DNA of 15,110 nt, from positions 1 to 15,110 of the forward strand of contig JAPPMR010000730.1 of assembly GCA_028818995.1 (NCBI GenBank), in the 5' to 3' direction. Shown here piece after piece: positions 1 through 6,583 of the stretch (position 1 is the stretch's first letter; each line of letters opens with the position of its first letter). The translations under genes and the position numbers were made by a program. The notes under the pieces were generated by a model. It did not search any database and was not told the DNA's origin. It was given only the letters and a program-made list of their open reading frames with translations. This stretch comes from Candidatus Poribacteria bacterium. GTDB lineage: Bacteria; Poribacteria; WGA-4E; WGA-3G.

Positions 1-191
1 TTAGATGTGCACTTGAACAAGCAAAAGATGGGAATATTGCTGTCCTGACGTTTCTCGGTGTGCCAGATCTGGTACATCCGTGGGTACACACAGAACCAAA
101 AGTCTTTGAAAACTATATGTCGTTTCTTGCCGAAAATGACTATACTGTCATAGCCCTTAGGGACTTAAGCAAATATATCAATTTTCCATAA
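1..191 (+). CDS. Polysaccharide deacetylase family protein, C-terminal end (partial)
   Basis: The gene enters from the left edge; its frame begins at position 3 and 62 codons are visible before TAA at 189-191. The visible part contains GVPDLVHPWVHTEP followed by FENYMSFLAENDYTVIALRDL. A 'G-V-P-D-x-x-H-P-W-V' stretch and a C-terminal 'Y-T-V-I-A-L-R-D-L' strand are, from memory, typical of the last strands of NodB-type polysaccharide deacetylases of planctomycete-like bacteria, which remove acetyl groups from sugar polymers. The catalytic motifs would lie upstream and cannot be seen, so the family call rests only on this C-terminal similarity. It ends with a short polar tail and no terminator-like hairpin is visible after the stop. 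Confidence 0.6.
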   Translation, partial: RCALEQAKDGNIAVLTFLGVPDLVHPWVHTEPKVFENYMSFLAENDYTVIALRDLSKYINFP

Positions 192-530
192 ATTGAATTA
201 AATTGCGCTTTTCTACAACATCATCCGCGTTTTGTCTGTTTTTTTCAAATTAATGTTATATTTATGTAACATTTTTTGACTATAATTTGCATAAAAATCG
301 CTACAATAAACTGAGAGATTCAAATGAAACAGAATCAGGTTGGTTACAATTTGTTCAAGAATTAACAATCTGTGCCAAAAATGAAACTTTATGAACAAAA
401 ACACAGAATATACATTTTATTAATCGAAAGAGAACCTAACAACACAATTTACTGTAAAATGAGTTGTTGTGCCGCTTCCTGAAACGGCAAGATGTTTGAA
501 CTAATGCTCCTAATTTGCAGTGAATAATTC

Positions 531-559
531 TTGAAAAATATGAATTTATGTTGTATACT
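531..559 (+). promoter_or_regulatory. Candidate sigma70-type promoter for the PAP2 gene
   Basis: TTGAAA at 531-536 and TATACT at 554-559 are separated by exactly 17 bases, close to the housekeeping consensus (5/6 and 5/6 matches). Transcription would begin near 566 and leave a leader of about 120 nt before the ATG at 688, containing the inverted repeat at 648-677. This is pattern matching only. Confidence 0.5.
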
Positions 560-647
560 TATTAAGCATTTTTGTTCCAGTATTGGATTGAGGTCTATAA
601 AGAAACTCAAACGGTTCGCCTACTTGTTACTTAGAAGGATTGATAAC

Positions 648-677
648 GTAGTATACGTTACTTTGCGCGTATACTAC
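648..677. repeat. Perfect 10-bp inverted repeat just upstream of the PAP2 start
   Basis: GTAGTATACG at 648-657 and CGTATACTAC at 668-677 are exact reverse complements with a 10-base loop, followed directly by CCTTTTTGC and the ATG at 688. A second, mutually exclusive palindrome, AACGTA (645-650) with TACGTT (654-659), overlaps the left arm. In RNA this would place a hairpin plus short U-run over the ribosome-loading region; in DNA it could be an operator for a dimeric repressor. No Shine-Dalgarno sequence is evident between the repeat and the ATG. Confidence 0.55.
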
Positions 678-687
678 CTTTTTGCTT

Positions 688-1221
688 ATGTTAAGAGAAT
701 TTACCAATAATGTTACCCGATGGGACACGTTATTATTCCAGCGCATCTTTGGCTGGGGAGATAGACGTTTTCTTACCCGATCGTTCCGTCTTATCTCTTG
801 GAGTGCTAACGGATATCTCTATCCATTTATTGCCCTGTACGTATTTATCAAATTTGAGGCTACAATTAGCAGGCCATTTTTGATAGCTGCGTTTGTGGCA
901 TTCCCAATTAAGGGATTACTATACCAATTCCTTAAACAGTCAATGAAACGTGACCGTCCTTTTGAGAAGATTAATGAAGTTAACTTTCGCGTTAGACCAC
1001 CAGACCGTTTTAGTTTTCCATCGGGTCATACAGCTTCAGCTTTCCTTATGATGGTGATTTTAACACGTTTCTTCCCCATTTTACAAATTCCAGCTTTACT
1101 CTGGGCCGCGACTGTAGGTATTGCAAGGGTACATCTTGGTGTTCACTATCCTTCTGATGTTCTTGCAGGTGCGCTTCTTGGAATTTCTACTGCCCATATA
1201 GGCATTTTGTTTGCCATGTAG
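688..1221 (+). CDS. PAP2-family membrane phosphatase (phosphatidic acid / undecaprenyl-diphosphate phosphatase type)
   Basis: This is a small integral membrane phosphatase of the PAP2 superfamily, which removes phosphate from lipid phosphates or polyprenyl diphosphates at the membrane face. All three signature motifs are present (numbered from the in-frame TTG at 682, two codons upstream): K85-x6-R92-P93; P113-S-G-H116 with the catalytic histidine; and R149-x5-H155-x3-D159. The third motif has Ala where Ser-Arg is usual (A148-R149). Hydrophobic segments around 45-60, 65-84, 119-135, 137-148 and 160-178 fit the usual helices. The length of 177 residues is normal for the short bacterial members. 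The ATG at 688 is preferred; the track-style TTG at 682 is possible. A GC-poor leader with an inverted repeat precedes it. Substrate cannot be decided; undecaprenyl diphosphate recycling is plausible. Confidence 0.9.
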   Translation: MLREFTNNVTRWDTLLFQRIFGWGDRRFLTRSFRLISWSANGYLYPFIALYVFIKFEATISRPFLIAAFVAFPIKGLLYQFLKQSMKRDRPFEKINEVNFRVRPPDRFSFPSGHTASAFLMMVILTRFFPILQIPALLWAATVGIARVHLGVHYPSDVLAGALLGISTAHIGILFAM

Positions 1222-1309
1222 TATACATATTATTCTGCATAAATTTGATGTGGTATTTTCTGCCGTGCCTTTGTGTCCTATATCTGTATGTTTTGTATCT
1301 TCTCATTAT

Positions 1310-1547
1310 TATACCATTTCTAATAGACAAATAGTCATAACATATTGTAGATCGGGTTTCGTTCTTCAACCCGACATGACGCTATAAAAAGTCGGGTTGA
1401 GTTTACGAAACCCGCCCAAATGCCAAAAAGCGCATTTGGCGTTGATTTGGACACGTATGACTTTTTTATACGGTTTCTATGTCGGGTTTCGCTTTGCTCT
1501 ACCCGACCTACAGTTTCTTATGAAAATTTGTCAATTAGAAATGGTAT
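1310..1547. mobile_element. MITE-like palindromic element, about 237 bp
   Basis: The element is bounded by 22-bp terminal inverted repeats: 1311-1332 (beginning ATACCATTTCTAAT) and 1526-1547 (ending ATTAGAAATGGTAT) are reverse complements with a single mismatch. A possible 5-bp direct repeat, ATTAT, occurs at 1305-1309 and 1546-1550, overlapping the right end, so the exact boundary is uncertain in this AT-rich DNA. There is no transposase frame inside, as expected for a non-autonomous miniature element. Inside are three GTCGGGT-type palindromes and a further 8-bp stem. It sits in the non-coding gap between two genes. Confidence 0.6.
1346..1512. repeat. Internal GTCGGGTTTCG palindromes of the MITE-like element
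   Basis: Three stem-loops share the same core: TCGGGTT (1352-1358) with AACCCGA (1368-1374); CGGGTT (1393-1398) with AACCCG (1409-1414); GTCGGGT (1481-1487) with ACCCGAC (1501-1507). The second unit is nearly the reverse complement of the first, so units one and two can also fold together. The outer ends mirror each other: TGTAG followed by ATCGGGT at 1346-1356, and ACCCGACCTACA at 1501-1512. A central stem, CCAAATGC (1416-1423) with GCATTTGG (1432-1439), completes a largely foldable cruciform. Confidence 0.65.
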
Positions 1548-1643
1548 TATATGAACACGAACTAACTTCATATACAGAGTTGTCTTAGCGCGTACTTCCA
1601 AAAATATGCCCTTAGACCGACTCATTACTGCAGAGAATTTATA

Positions 1644-3779
1644 ATGCAAAACAGAACACATTTGATTTCCGAGAGCGATGCTGTAGATAGCAGGGACGTT
1701 ACGACTTGGGCACTCCCTGAAGGCGCGATTGCCCGATTAGGACGCGGTTGTGAACCAGATATTCTATTTTCACCTGATGGACAATATCTTGCAGTCGGAA
1801 CTTGGGTAGGACTCTGGTTGTATGACTTGGAAACACTAAACCCTGTCGCACTTTGGGAAACGGAACGGGGTATGATTGGATGTGTCACCTTTTCACCCAA
1901 TGGAAAGTGGATTGCCATCAGCAATTCAGACCACATACTAAAAGTATTGAACCTTCAAAATGGTGGGTGCATAACGCAATTAGAAACAGATGATTATATT
2001 TCAGGACTCACCTTTTCATCCGATAATCAATATCTCGCAGCTGCTTATGCCCGGTCTGCTGTCGTTGAAGTCTGGCATGCGGAAACCTGTGAACCAGTTG
2101 CACAATACTATTCAGATATTGAACAAGCAAGTTTCTGCAGGCCAATCAGTATCTCTCCTGATATGCAACTGATAGCATCTACAGGTAGAAGTGAAACATA
2201 TCATAATGCAGATGAAATTGTCGTGTGGGAAGTAGGAAGTGAGCAACAAATTGCATCCCTCAGCGAGCAAATTTCTTGGGTCTCAACGCTCTGTTTTTCT
2301 CCGTGTGGGAGGTATCTTGCCTCCGGAGGTGAAGATGGGACCGTGTACGTATGGGATGTGGAAACTTGGCAAAAAGTGCAGTCTTATGCTGATTATGGTG
2401 ATGTGTATCGCATCATTCCGTCCTATACACCCGATGGAATTTTACGTGCGGTGATCGTAGAACATGACGATACAGAGCCAACCACTATCACTGTGCATGA
2501 CCTTGAGAGTGGTGAACAACTCTATTCTGATAAAGTTTGGGTCAATACTGTCCAATTTTCTGATGCAGATGATTGGGGCAACACCGTAGTATTTTCAACC
2601 GGTTCGCAACTTGCTTATGAATGCAGGCATGAATTTATCAATGTGTGGACCCCTGATCACCCATATAGGCGGCAGTTCACACATTCACCTATTTCATTTC
2701 CTGCATCTACACATTTGCCTTATGCGTTTCCTACATTTGCAGTGTTTTCGGATGATGGCAAAACATTAGCGGTAAAACATCACCTGGAAGGTGTTGTGTT
2801 ATGGGATATTGCGAGTAAAAGGTCACGTCCTGCAGTTAACGTGGAATCAGCAGGTAAAAATCAGTTTTTATATAAAACTGAGAGCGGAAAACTCTATGTC
2901 GCAAGCATCAAAGAGGATAATGTTACGCTCTGGGAAGCAGATGAGAATGGTATCCCACTTATTGAAGGAGCGGGACGAAAATATTGGAGTGCGTTTCCTG
3001 CATTATCATCAACAGGCACGCTTTTCGCTTATGCCGATGAAGATGGTAACATAAAGGTGTGGGATGTGCAAAGTGGCGGTAAGCTTCTTGAATTGACACA
3101 CCCTCTTAAGGAATTTCATGAATTCTTTGAAGAGGATGAAGATTATGTAGAGAATGAAGAGGATCATGATACTATTAAAACATTGAAATTCAGCTATGAT
3201 ACAAGATTACTCGCAAGTGAATCAACTTATGGAGATGTTAAGTTGTGGGACATTGGTAACGGTGAGGAGATAGGTGCGTTTCAAAGTGATACAGTCCCAT
3301 CAATCATTGGTTTTTCTCCGTGTGGACAGTACCTCGTCTGCAACGGTAATGAGATTTTGTTTTGGAACATTGCGCATCGTAAATTACATAAGACTGGATT
3401 AAATCAAGGGCCTTATGAATTTATAAAGTTTTCCCCTGATGGACAGTATTTGGCTTGCAGCGGTGGTGAAACGTTTGTGTATGACTTGAAGCAGAGTGGA
3501 ATTCATACCCGGTTGTCCCTACCACAAGAGTGTGAACATATGCATGCTGCGGCATTTTCTGCGTGTGGGAAGTATCTTGCCGCTGGTGCATGGTGGGAAG
3601 AAGGTATGAAGAAGATGCCGATCTGTTTGTGGGAAGTAGAAACAGGCAAACATTTAACAGCCTTTTGGGGACATCCAACAGACGTGCAGGCACTTGCTAT
3701 CTCACCAGATAACAAACTCTTAGCGAGCGCAAGTTATGATGGCACTATCCTGCTTTGGGACCTAACACCTTATCTGTGA
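1644..3779 (+). CDS. WD40-repeat double beta-propeller protein (711 aa)
   Basis: This is a cytoplasmic-looking protein without signal peptide or membrane helix, made almost wholly of WD40 repeats. The leader TTWALPEGAIARLGRG (W22 to G35) is followed by about 15 blade ends, e.g. GLWLYDL, VEVWHAE, VYVWDV, VVLWDI, IKVWDV, VKLWDI, ILLWDL; most blades carry FSPDG or FSPCG turns. Fifteen blades would suit two propellers. An acidic insert, residues about 490-509, rich in Glu and Asp, interrupts one blade connection. It ends in LLWDLTPYL, like two neighbours. Its closest relative in the window is the gene at 6581. WD40 propellers are scaffolds for protein-protein contacts; no catalytic domain is visible, so the role is unknown. 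The ATG at 1644 has only a weak AGAGA upstream. The next gene, an ECF-WD40 fusion, begins 89 bases after the stop. Confidence 0.88.
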   Translation: MQNRTHLISESDAVDSRDVTTWALPEGAIARLGRGCEPDILFSPDGQYLAVGTWVGLWLYDLETLNPVALWETERGMIGCVTFSPNGKWIAISNSDHILKVLNLQNGGCITQLETDDYISGLTFSSDNQYLAAAYARSAVVEVWHAETCEPVAQYYSDIEQASFCRPISISPDMQLIASTGRSETYHNADEIVVWEVGSEQQIASLSEQISWVSTLCFSPCGRYLASGGEDGTVYVWDVETWQKVQSYADYGDVYRIIPSYTPDGILRAVIVEHDDTEPTTITVHDLESGEQLYSDKVWVNTVQFSDADDWGNTVVFSTGSQLAYECRHEFINVWTPDHPYRRQFTHSPISFPASTHLPYAFPTFAVFSDDGKTLAVKHHLEGVVLWDIASKRSRPAVNVESAGKNQFLYKTESGKLYVASIKEDNVTLWEADENGIPLIEGAGRKYWSAFPALSSTGTLFAYADEDGNIKVWDVQSGGKLLELTHPLKEFHEFFEEDEDYVENEEDHDTIKTLKFSYDTRLLASESTYGDVKLWDIGNGEEIGAFQSDTVPSIIGFSPCGQYLVCNGNEILFWNIAHRKLHKTGLNQGPYEFIKFSPDGQYLACSGGETFVYDLKQSGIHTRLSLPQECEHMHAAAFSACGKYLAAGAWWEEGMKKMPICLWEVETGKHLTAFWGHPTDVQALAISPDNKLLASASYDGTILLWDLTPYL

Positions 3780-3811
3780 TTGTCAATAATTCATAAAGAC
3801 GTAACTTTTTT

Positions 3812-3845
3812 AAACCTTTTTCCCAAAAACCCTCCTCTATACAAT
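3812..3845 (+). promoter_or_regulatory. Candidate promoter of the first ECF sigma-WD40 gene, conserved at the second
   Basis: AAACC (3812-3816), AAAAAC (3825-3830) and TCCTCTATACAAT (3833-3845) align without gaps to AAACC (8635-8639), AAAAAC (8648-8653) and TCCTCTTTATAAT (8656-8668) ahead of the second ECF gene. AAACC resembles the AAC core of ECF -35 elements, and the TATAAT-like hexamer lies 28 bases further. The conservation may reflect autoregulation by the sigma factors, or simply the recent duplication of the module. Confidence 0.4.
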
Positions 3846-3868
3846 AAAATTGGCTCAGGAATTTGTTT

Positions 3869-6565
3869 ATGCGCAACAATTTTCTTGCTTTCAGTGACCT
3901 AACAGATGAAGAACTGATTCAGCGCGTACAAGACAGGAATGAGGCGGCATTTGCCGAACTCATTTCTCGTTGGACGCCGCGGATTAGGGGTGTCATTATC
4001 TCTAATTCGAGACAACGTCGAGACGCTGAAGAAATTCACACTGACATCTGGGTAGCTGTATGGCAAAACATCAGAGCCCTCAGAAATGTGGATAGTTTCG
4101 GTGCATGGCTGCATCGTATTGCTTACAACGCATGCAAACGATACTACACTTTAGCAAGGCAATCCCGCAGTGAAGTCCCGCATCAACACTCCGTGATAGT
4201 TGAACACATAGACCAATATGCTGCAGCGCGACATAGAGAAGCACAACTGATTGCTGATATAAAAGAAGCTGTGCATCACCTTCCACAAAGGGTGCGTTCT
4301 ATAGCAAAATTGTTTTACTTAGAATCGTGGAGTATCAAAGAAATCGCGGCGGAACTGAATCTCGCCATTGGTACAGTTAAAACGAAATTAAGAGAAATTC
4401 GAACACTTCTGAGGGAGGAATTTGATGTGGAACCGATAAGAGGAGAAGTTATGTCTTCAAAAAATGTTGAATCACAAAGTCCAATTCAGATTAAAACAAA
4501 TAAAACCGAACCAAGCCGAATGCCCGCACAGCTGAATGTTGTTGCGAACGATCCTACCGGGAATACCTGGGCATTACCTGAAGGCGCAATTGTGCGGTTT
4601 GGTAAGGGGAACGACGCAGATCTCAAGCTTTCACCTGATGGAAAGTTTATTGCTGTCGGGACTCGGTTAGGGTTATGGTGGTATGATGTTTCCTCAATAT
4701 CGCCTATTTCGTTATGGGAACCGGGTAAAGGCTCCGCCAGTTCCATCGATTTTTCACCAGATGGTAAATGGATAATCATATATATAGGGAAGGAAACCAT
4801 CAAGGTCCTGGATATTCAAAGTGGTGAGTGCGTCATGCAGATTGATGATCATGATGCCTATAACGATCTTGTATGTTCATCAAATGGAAAATGGGTGGCG
4901 ACAGCATCTATGAAAGGCGTTGTAAAGGTGTTGGATATCCAAACTGGTGAGTGCATCGCACAGATGGATCGTGGAGAACACAAATGGCAATCAAACGATA
5001 TTGCCAAACTCCAATTTTCCCCGGATGGTAAATTGCTTGCCGCGTATGCTGGGAACCCCAAACTTTATTCAAACGACGAACTCTTGAATCCTGATGCAGA
5101 AGGACCTCAAATTTATGTTTGGTGCCCTGAAACGGGTAAGGTGGTACTCAAGTTTGCAAAACACAATTTTACCTTTTCCCCGGACAGTCGCTTGTTAGCG
5201 GTTACCTGTCCTGACGAAACCTTGAACGATGACGAAAGCGTTGACCGTTGGGTCTCAGTATGGGATGTAACATCAGGGGAACACATTTCACAATTTACAG
5301 GACATGACGATGAGATAGATGCTGTCGCTTTTTCACCTTGTGGACAATTCGTTGCATCAAGTGATGGGGTCCTGCGGGTGTGGGATATTGCAACAGGTTC
5401 AGAAGTAAAGTTTTTTCCTGACTTTCCTGACTATAACAATTATTTCTACTCAGAGGATGGGGAACTGTTTGCAGTAATAATTCTTAATTCACCTAATTTG
5501 TCTATTGAAGTATGGAATGTAGAACATCGTGAAAAGATATTTGAGATATCTGATATTGATGGCTTGGCATATTCTTTTGCCCGGGTCTATATAGAACAAT
5601 TGGTTAAAACAGCATCCTACAAACAGACAGATGTAAAAATACCGAAGTTCTCAATAGTGCAAGAACCGCAGTTTCCCCCGTGGCTCGTGCTGCAGATAAA
5701 TTGGTTAGATGATCAGACACTTGTGAGTAATGATGGTTCAGGAATAGTGTTGTGGGATGTTGACAAGAAATGTTACCGAGATACAGTGTCCATAGATGGG
5801 TGGATGGATGCTTTCACCGTTCTACCCTCTGGTAAAATGCTGGTTTCTTATTTTCTTGATGATAGGAAAGTGTATGTTGCCAGCATACCTGATCAGCTAA
5901 TTGCTGAGCTCACTCTTCCTGATGAACTATTGGAATTGAATCGTTATCCTGCATTTGCACCGACTGGTGAGTATTTTGCGACAGGAAGTAGTGAAGGCAC
6001 AGTCTATGTGTGGAATCTCAAGCGACCTGAGCACCCGATACGCCTCAAGGGACATACAGATTACGTTTACAGAGCTGCGTTTTCGTGGGATGGGAAACGA
6101 CTCGTGAGTGGGGCAGATGATGGGACTGCCCGTGTGTGGGATGTGGAATTAGGCAAAGAAATTATCAGATTGCCTATGGACGAGTCTTGCCCAGCGTGGG
6201 GATTTGTGTTCTCACCCTGTGGTAACCTTATCGCGGGCTCCTTGGATAATGAGATCCGTTTGTGGTGTGTTAAGCAGTTCACAAAGGTACTTTCAATACC
6301 GCAACCGGAGAAGAACAGGCAGACATATCCACTTGCCTTTTCACCGTGTGGGCAGTCCCTTGCAGCAGCAACTTCGTGGCAGGAGGGTTCAGAAAAAATG
6401 GCAGCAATTCGGATATGGGATGTTTCTACAGGTGAACAAATTCATTCTTTCCAAGGACATAACTCACTTGTGCAATCACTTGCGTTTTCACCAAATGGCA
6501 CAATGTTAGCAAGTGGTTGTTCCAATGGCACTATCTTCCTCTGGGACTTAAAACCGTATCTATAA
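3869..6565 (+). CDS. ECF sigma factor fused to a C-terminal WD40 double propeller (898 aa)
   Basis: Residues 8-95 form sigma region 2: DLTDEELIQRVQDRNEAAF, then RDAEEIHTDIWVAVWQNI (51-68, core-binding) and FGAWLHRIAYNACKRYY (77-93, the -10-recognising helix). Residues 134-185 form region 4: LPQRVRSIAKLFYLESWSIKEIAAEL with the helix-turn-helix continuing through LAIGTVKTKLREIR. A polar linker (186-233) leads to the leader TWALPEGAIVRFGKG (ending at 247) and about 14 WD40 blades up to LWDLKPYL. Known ECF factors are about 180-200 residues, so the propellers are an added sensor or scaffold. The ATG at 3869 matches the start of the paralogue at 8693; a TTG six bases upstream is possible. Codon 195 is an ATG behind an internal AGGAG. 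No separate anti-sigma gene is near. Control in cis by the propellers is inference. Confidence 0.9.
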   Translation: MRNNFLAFSDLTDEELIQRVQDRNEAAFAELISRWTPRIRGVIISNSRQRRDAEEIHTDIWVAVWQNIRALRNVDSFGAWLHRIAYNACKRYYTLARQSRSEVPHQHSVIVEHIDQYAAARHREAQLIADIKEAVHHLPQRVRSIAKLFYLESWSIKEIAAELNLAIGTVKTKLREIRTLLREEFDVEPIRGEVMSSKNVESQSPIQIKTNKTEPSRMPAQLNVVANDPTGNTWALPEGAIVRFGKGNDADLKLSPDGKFIAVGTRLGLWWYDVSSISPISLWEPGKGSASSIDFSPDGKWIIIYIGKETIKVLDIQSGECVMQIDDHDAYNDLVCSSNGKWVATASMKGVVKVLDIQTGECIAQMDRGEHKWQSNDIAKLQFSPDGKLLAAYAGNPKLYSNDELLNPDAEGPQIYVWCPETGKVVLKFAKHNFTFSPDSRLLAVTCPDETLNDDESVDRWVSVWDVTSGEHISQFTGHDDEIDAVAFSPCGQFVASSDGVLRVWDIATGSEVKFFPDFPDYNNYFYSEDGELFAVIILNSPNLSIEVWNVEHREKIFEISDIDGLAYSFARVYIEQLVKTASYKQTDVKIPKFSIVQEPQFPPWLVLQINWLDDQTLVSNDGSGIVLWDVDKKCYRDTVSIDGWMDAFTVLPSGKMLVSYFLDDRKVYVASIPDQLIAELTLPDELLELNRYPAFAPTGEYFATGSSEGTVYVWNLKRPEHPIRLKGHTDYVYRAAFSWDGKRLVSGADDGTARVWDVELGKEIIRLPMDESCPAWGFVFSPCGNLIAGSLDNEIRLWCVKQFTKVLSIPQPEKNRQTYPLAFSPCGQSLAAATSWQEGSEKMAAIRIWDVSTGEQIHSFQGHNSLVQSLAFSPNGTMLASGCSNGTIFLWDLKPYL
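4441..4453 (+). promoter_or_regulatory. Internal ribosome-binding site and in-frame ATG at the sigma/WD40 junction
   Basis: AGGAG (4441-4445) lies 5 bases before ATG (4451-4453), which is codon 195 of the fusion and in frame. Starting here would give a 704-residue WD40 protein without the sigma domain. The second fusion has the same arrangement at the same codon with the same spacing. Confidence 0.5.
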
Positions 6566-6569
6566 AACT

Positions 6570-6583
6570 AAGGATATATCTTG
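6570..6583 (+). promoter_or_regulatory. Ribosome-binding site that fixes a TTG start
   Basis: AAGGAT at 6570-6575 precedes TTG at 6581 by 5 bases. No ATG occurs in frame before codon 41, which would remove the conserved leader, so TTG is the best start. The site lies only 4 bases after the preceding stop codon, which suggests translational coupling with the upstream fusion gene. Confidence 0.65.

Larger units (their letters stand above)
192..687. other. Non-coding AT-rich intergenic region
   Basis: No convincing gene lies between the deacetylase end and the phosphatase start; the only longer open frame (213-404, minus strand) is low-complexity AT-rich sequence with no homology features. The stretch holds a good sigma70-like promoter (531-559) and a perfect 10-bp inverted repeat (648-677), both listed separately. 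Small inverted repeats such as ATGTTA at 253-258 with TAACAT at 267-272, and TGCCG at 470-474 with CGGCA at 485-489, are visible but weak and lack a following T-run. Confidence 0.7.
1222..1643. other. Non-coding region containing a MITE-like repeat
   Basis: The gap between the phosphatase and the first WD40 gene carries no supported gene. Positions 1310-1547 are a palindromic repeat element (listed separately). The flanks 1222-1309 and 1548-1643 show no clear promoter or terminator. Only a weak AGAGA (around 1632-1636) precedes the ATG at 1644. The 63-codon open frame at 1397-1588 lies mostly inside the repeat and is not considered a gene. Confidence 0.6.

Noticed and set aside
192..250. T-run at about 237-245 as an intrinsic terminator of the deacetylase gene
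   Set aside because: No stable inverted repeat immediately precedes the T-run.
276..307. TTGACT (276-281) with TACAAT (302-307) as a promoter
   Set aside because: The spacer is 20 bases, too long for efficient sigma70 recognition, and the nearby TATAAT overlaps the -35 element.
213..404. 63-codon minus-strand open frame in the first intergenic region
   Set aside because: AT-rich low-complexity product with no recognisable features and no convincing start signal.
1397..1588. 63-codon open frame on the plus strand between the PAP2 and first WD40 gene
   Set aside because: It lies mostly within the MITE-like repeat, has no ribosome-binding site, and its composition follows the palindromes rather than a protein.
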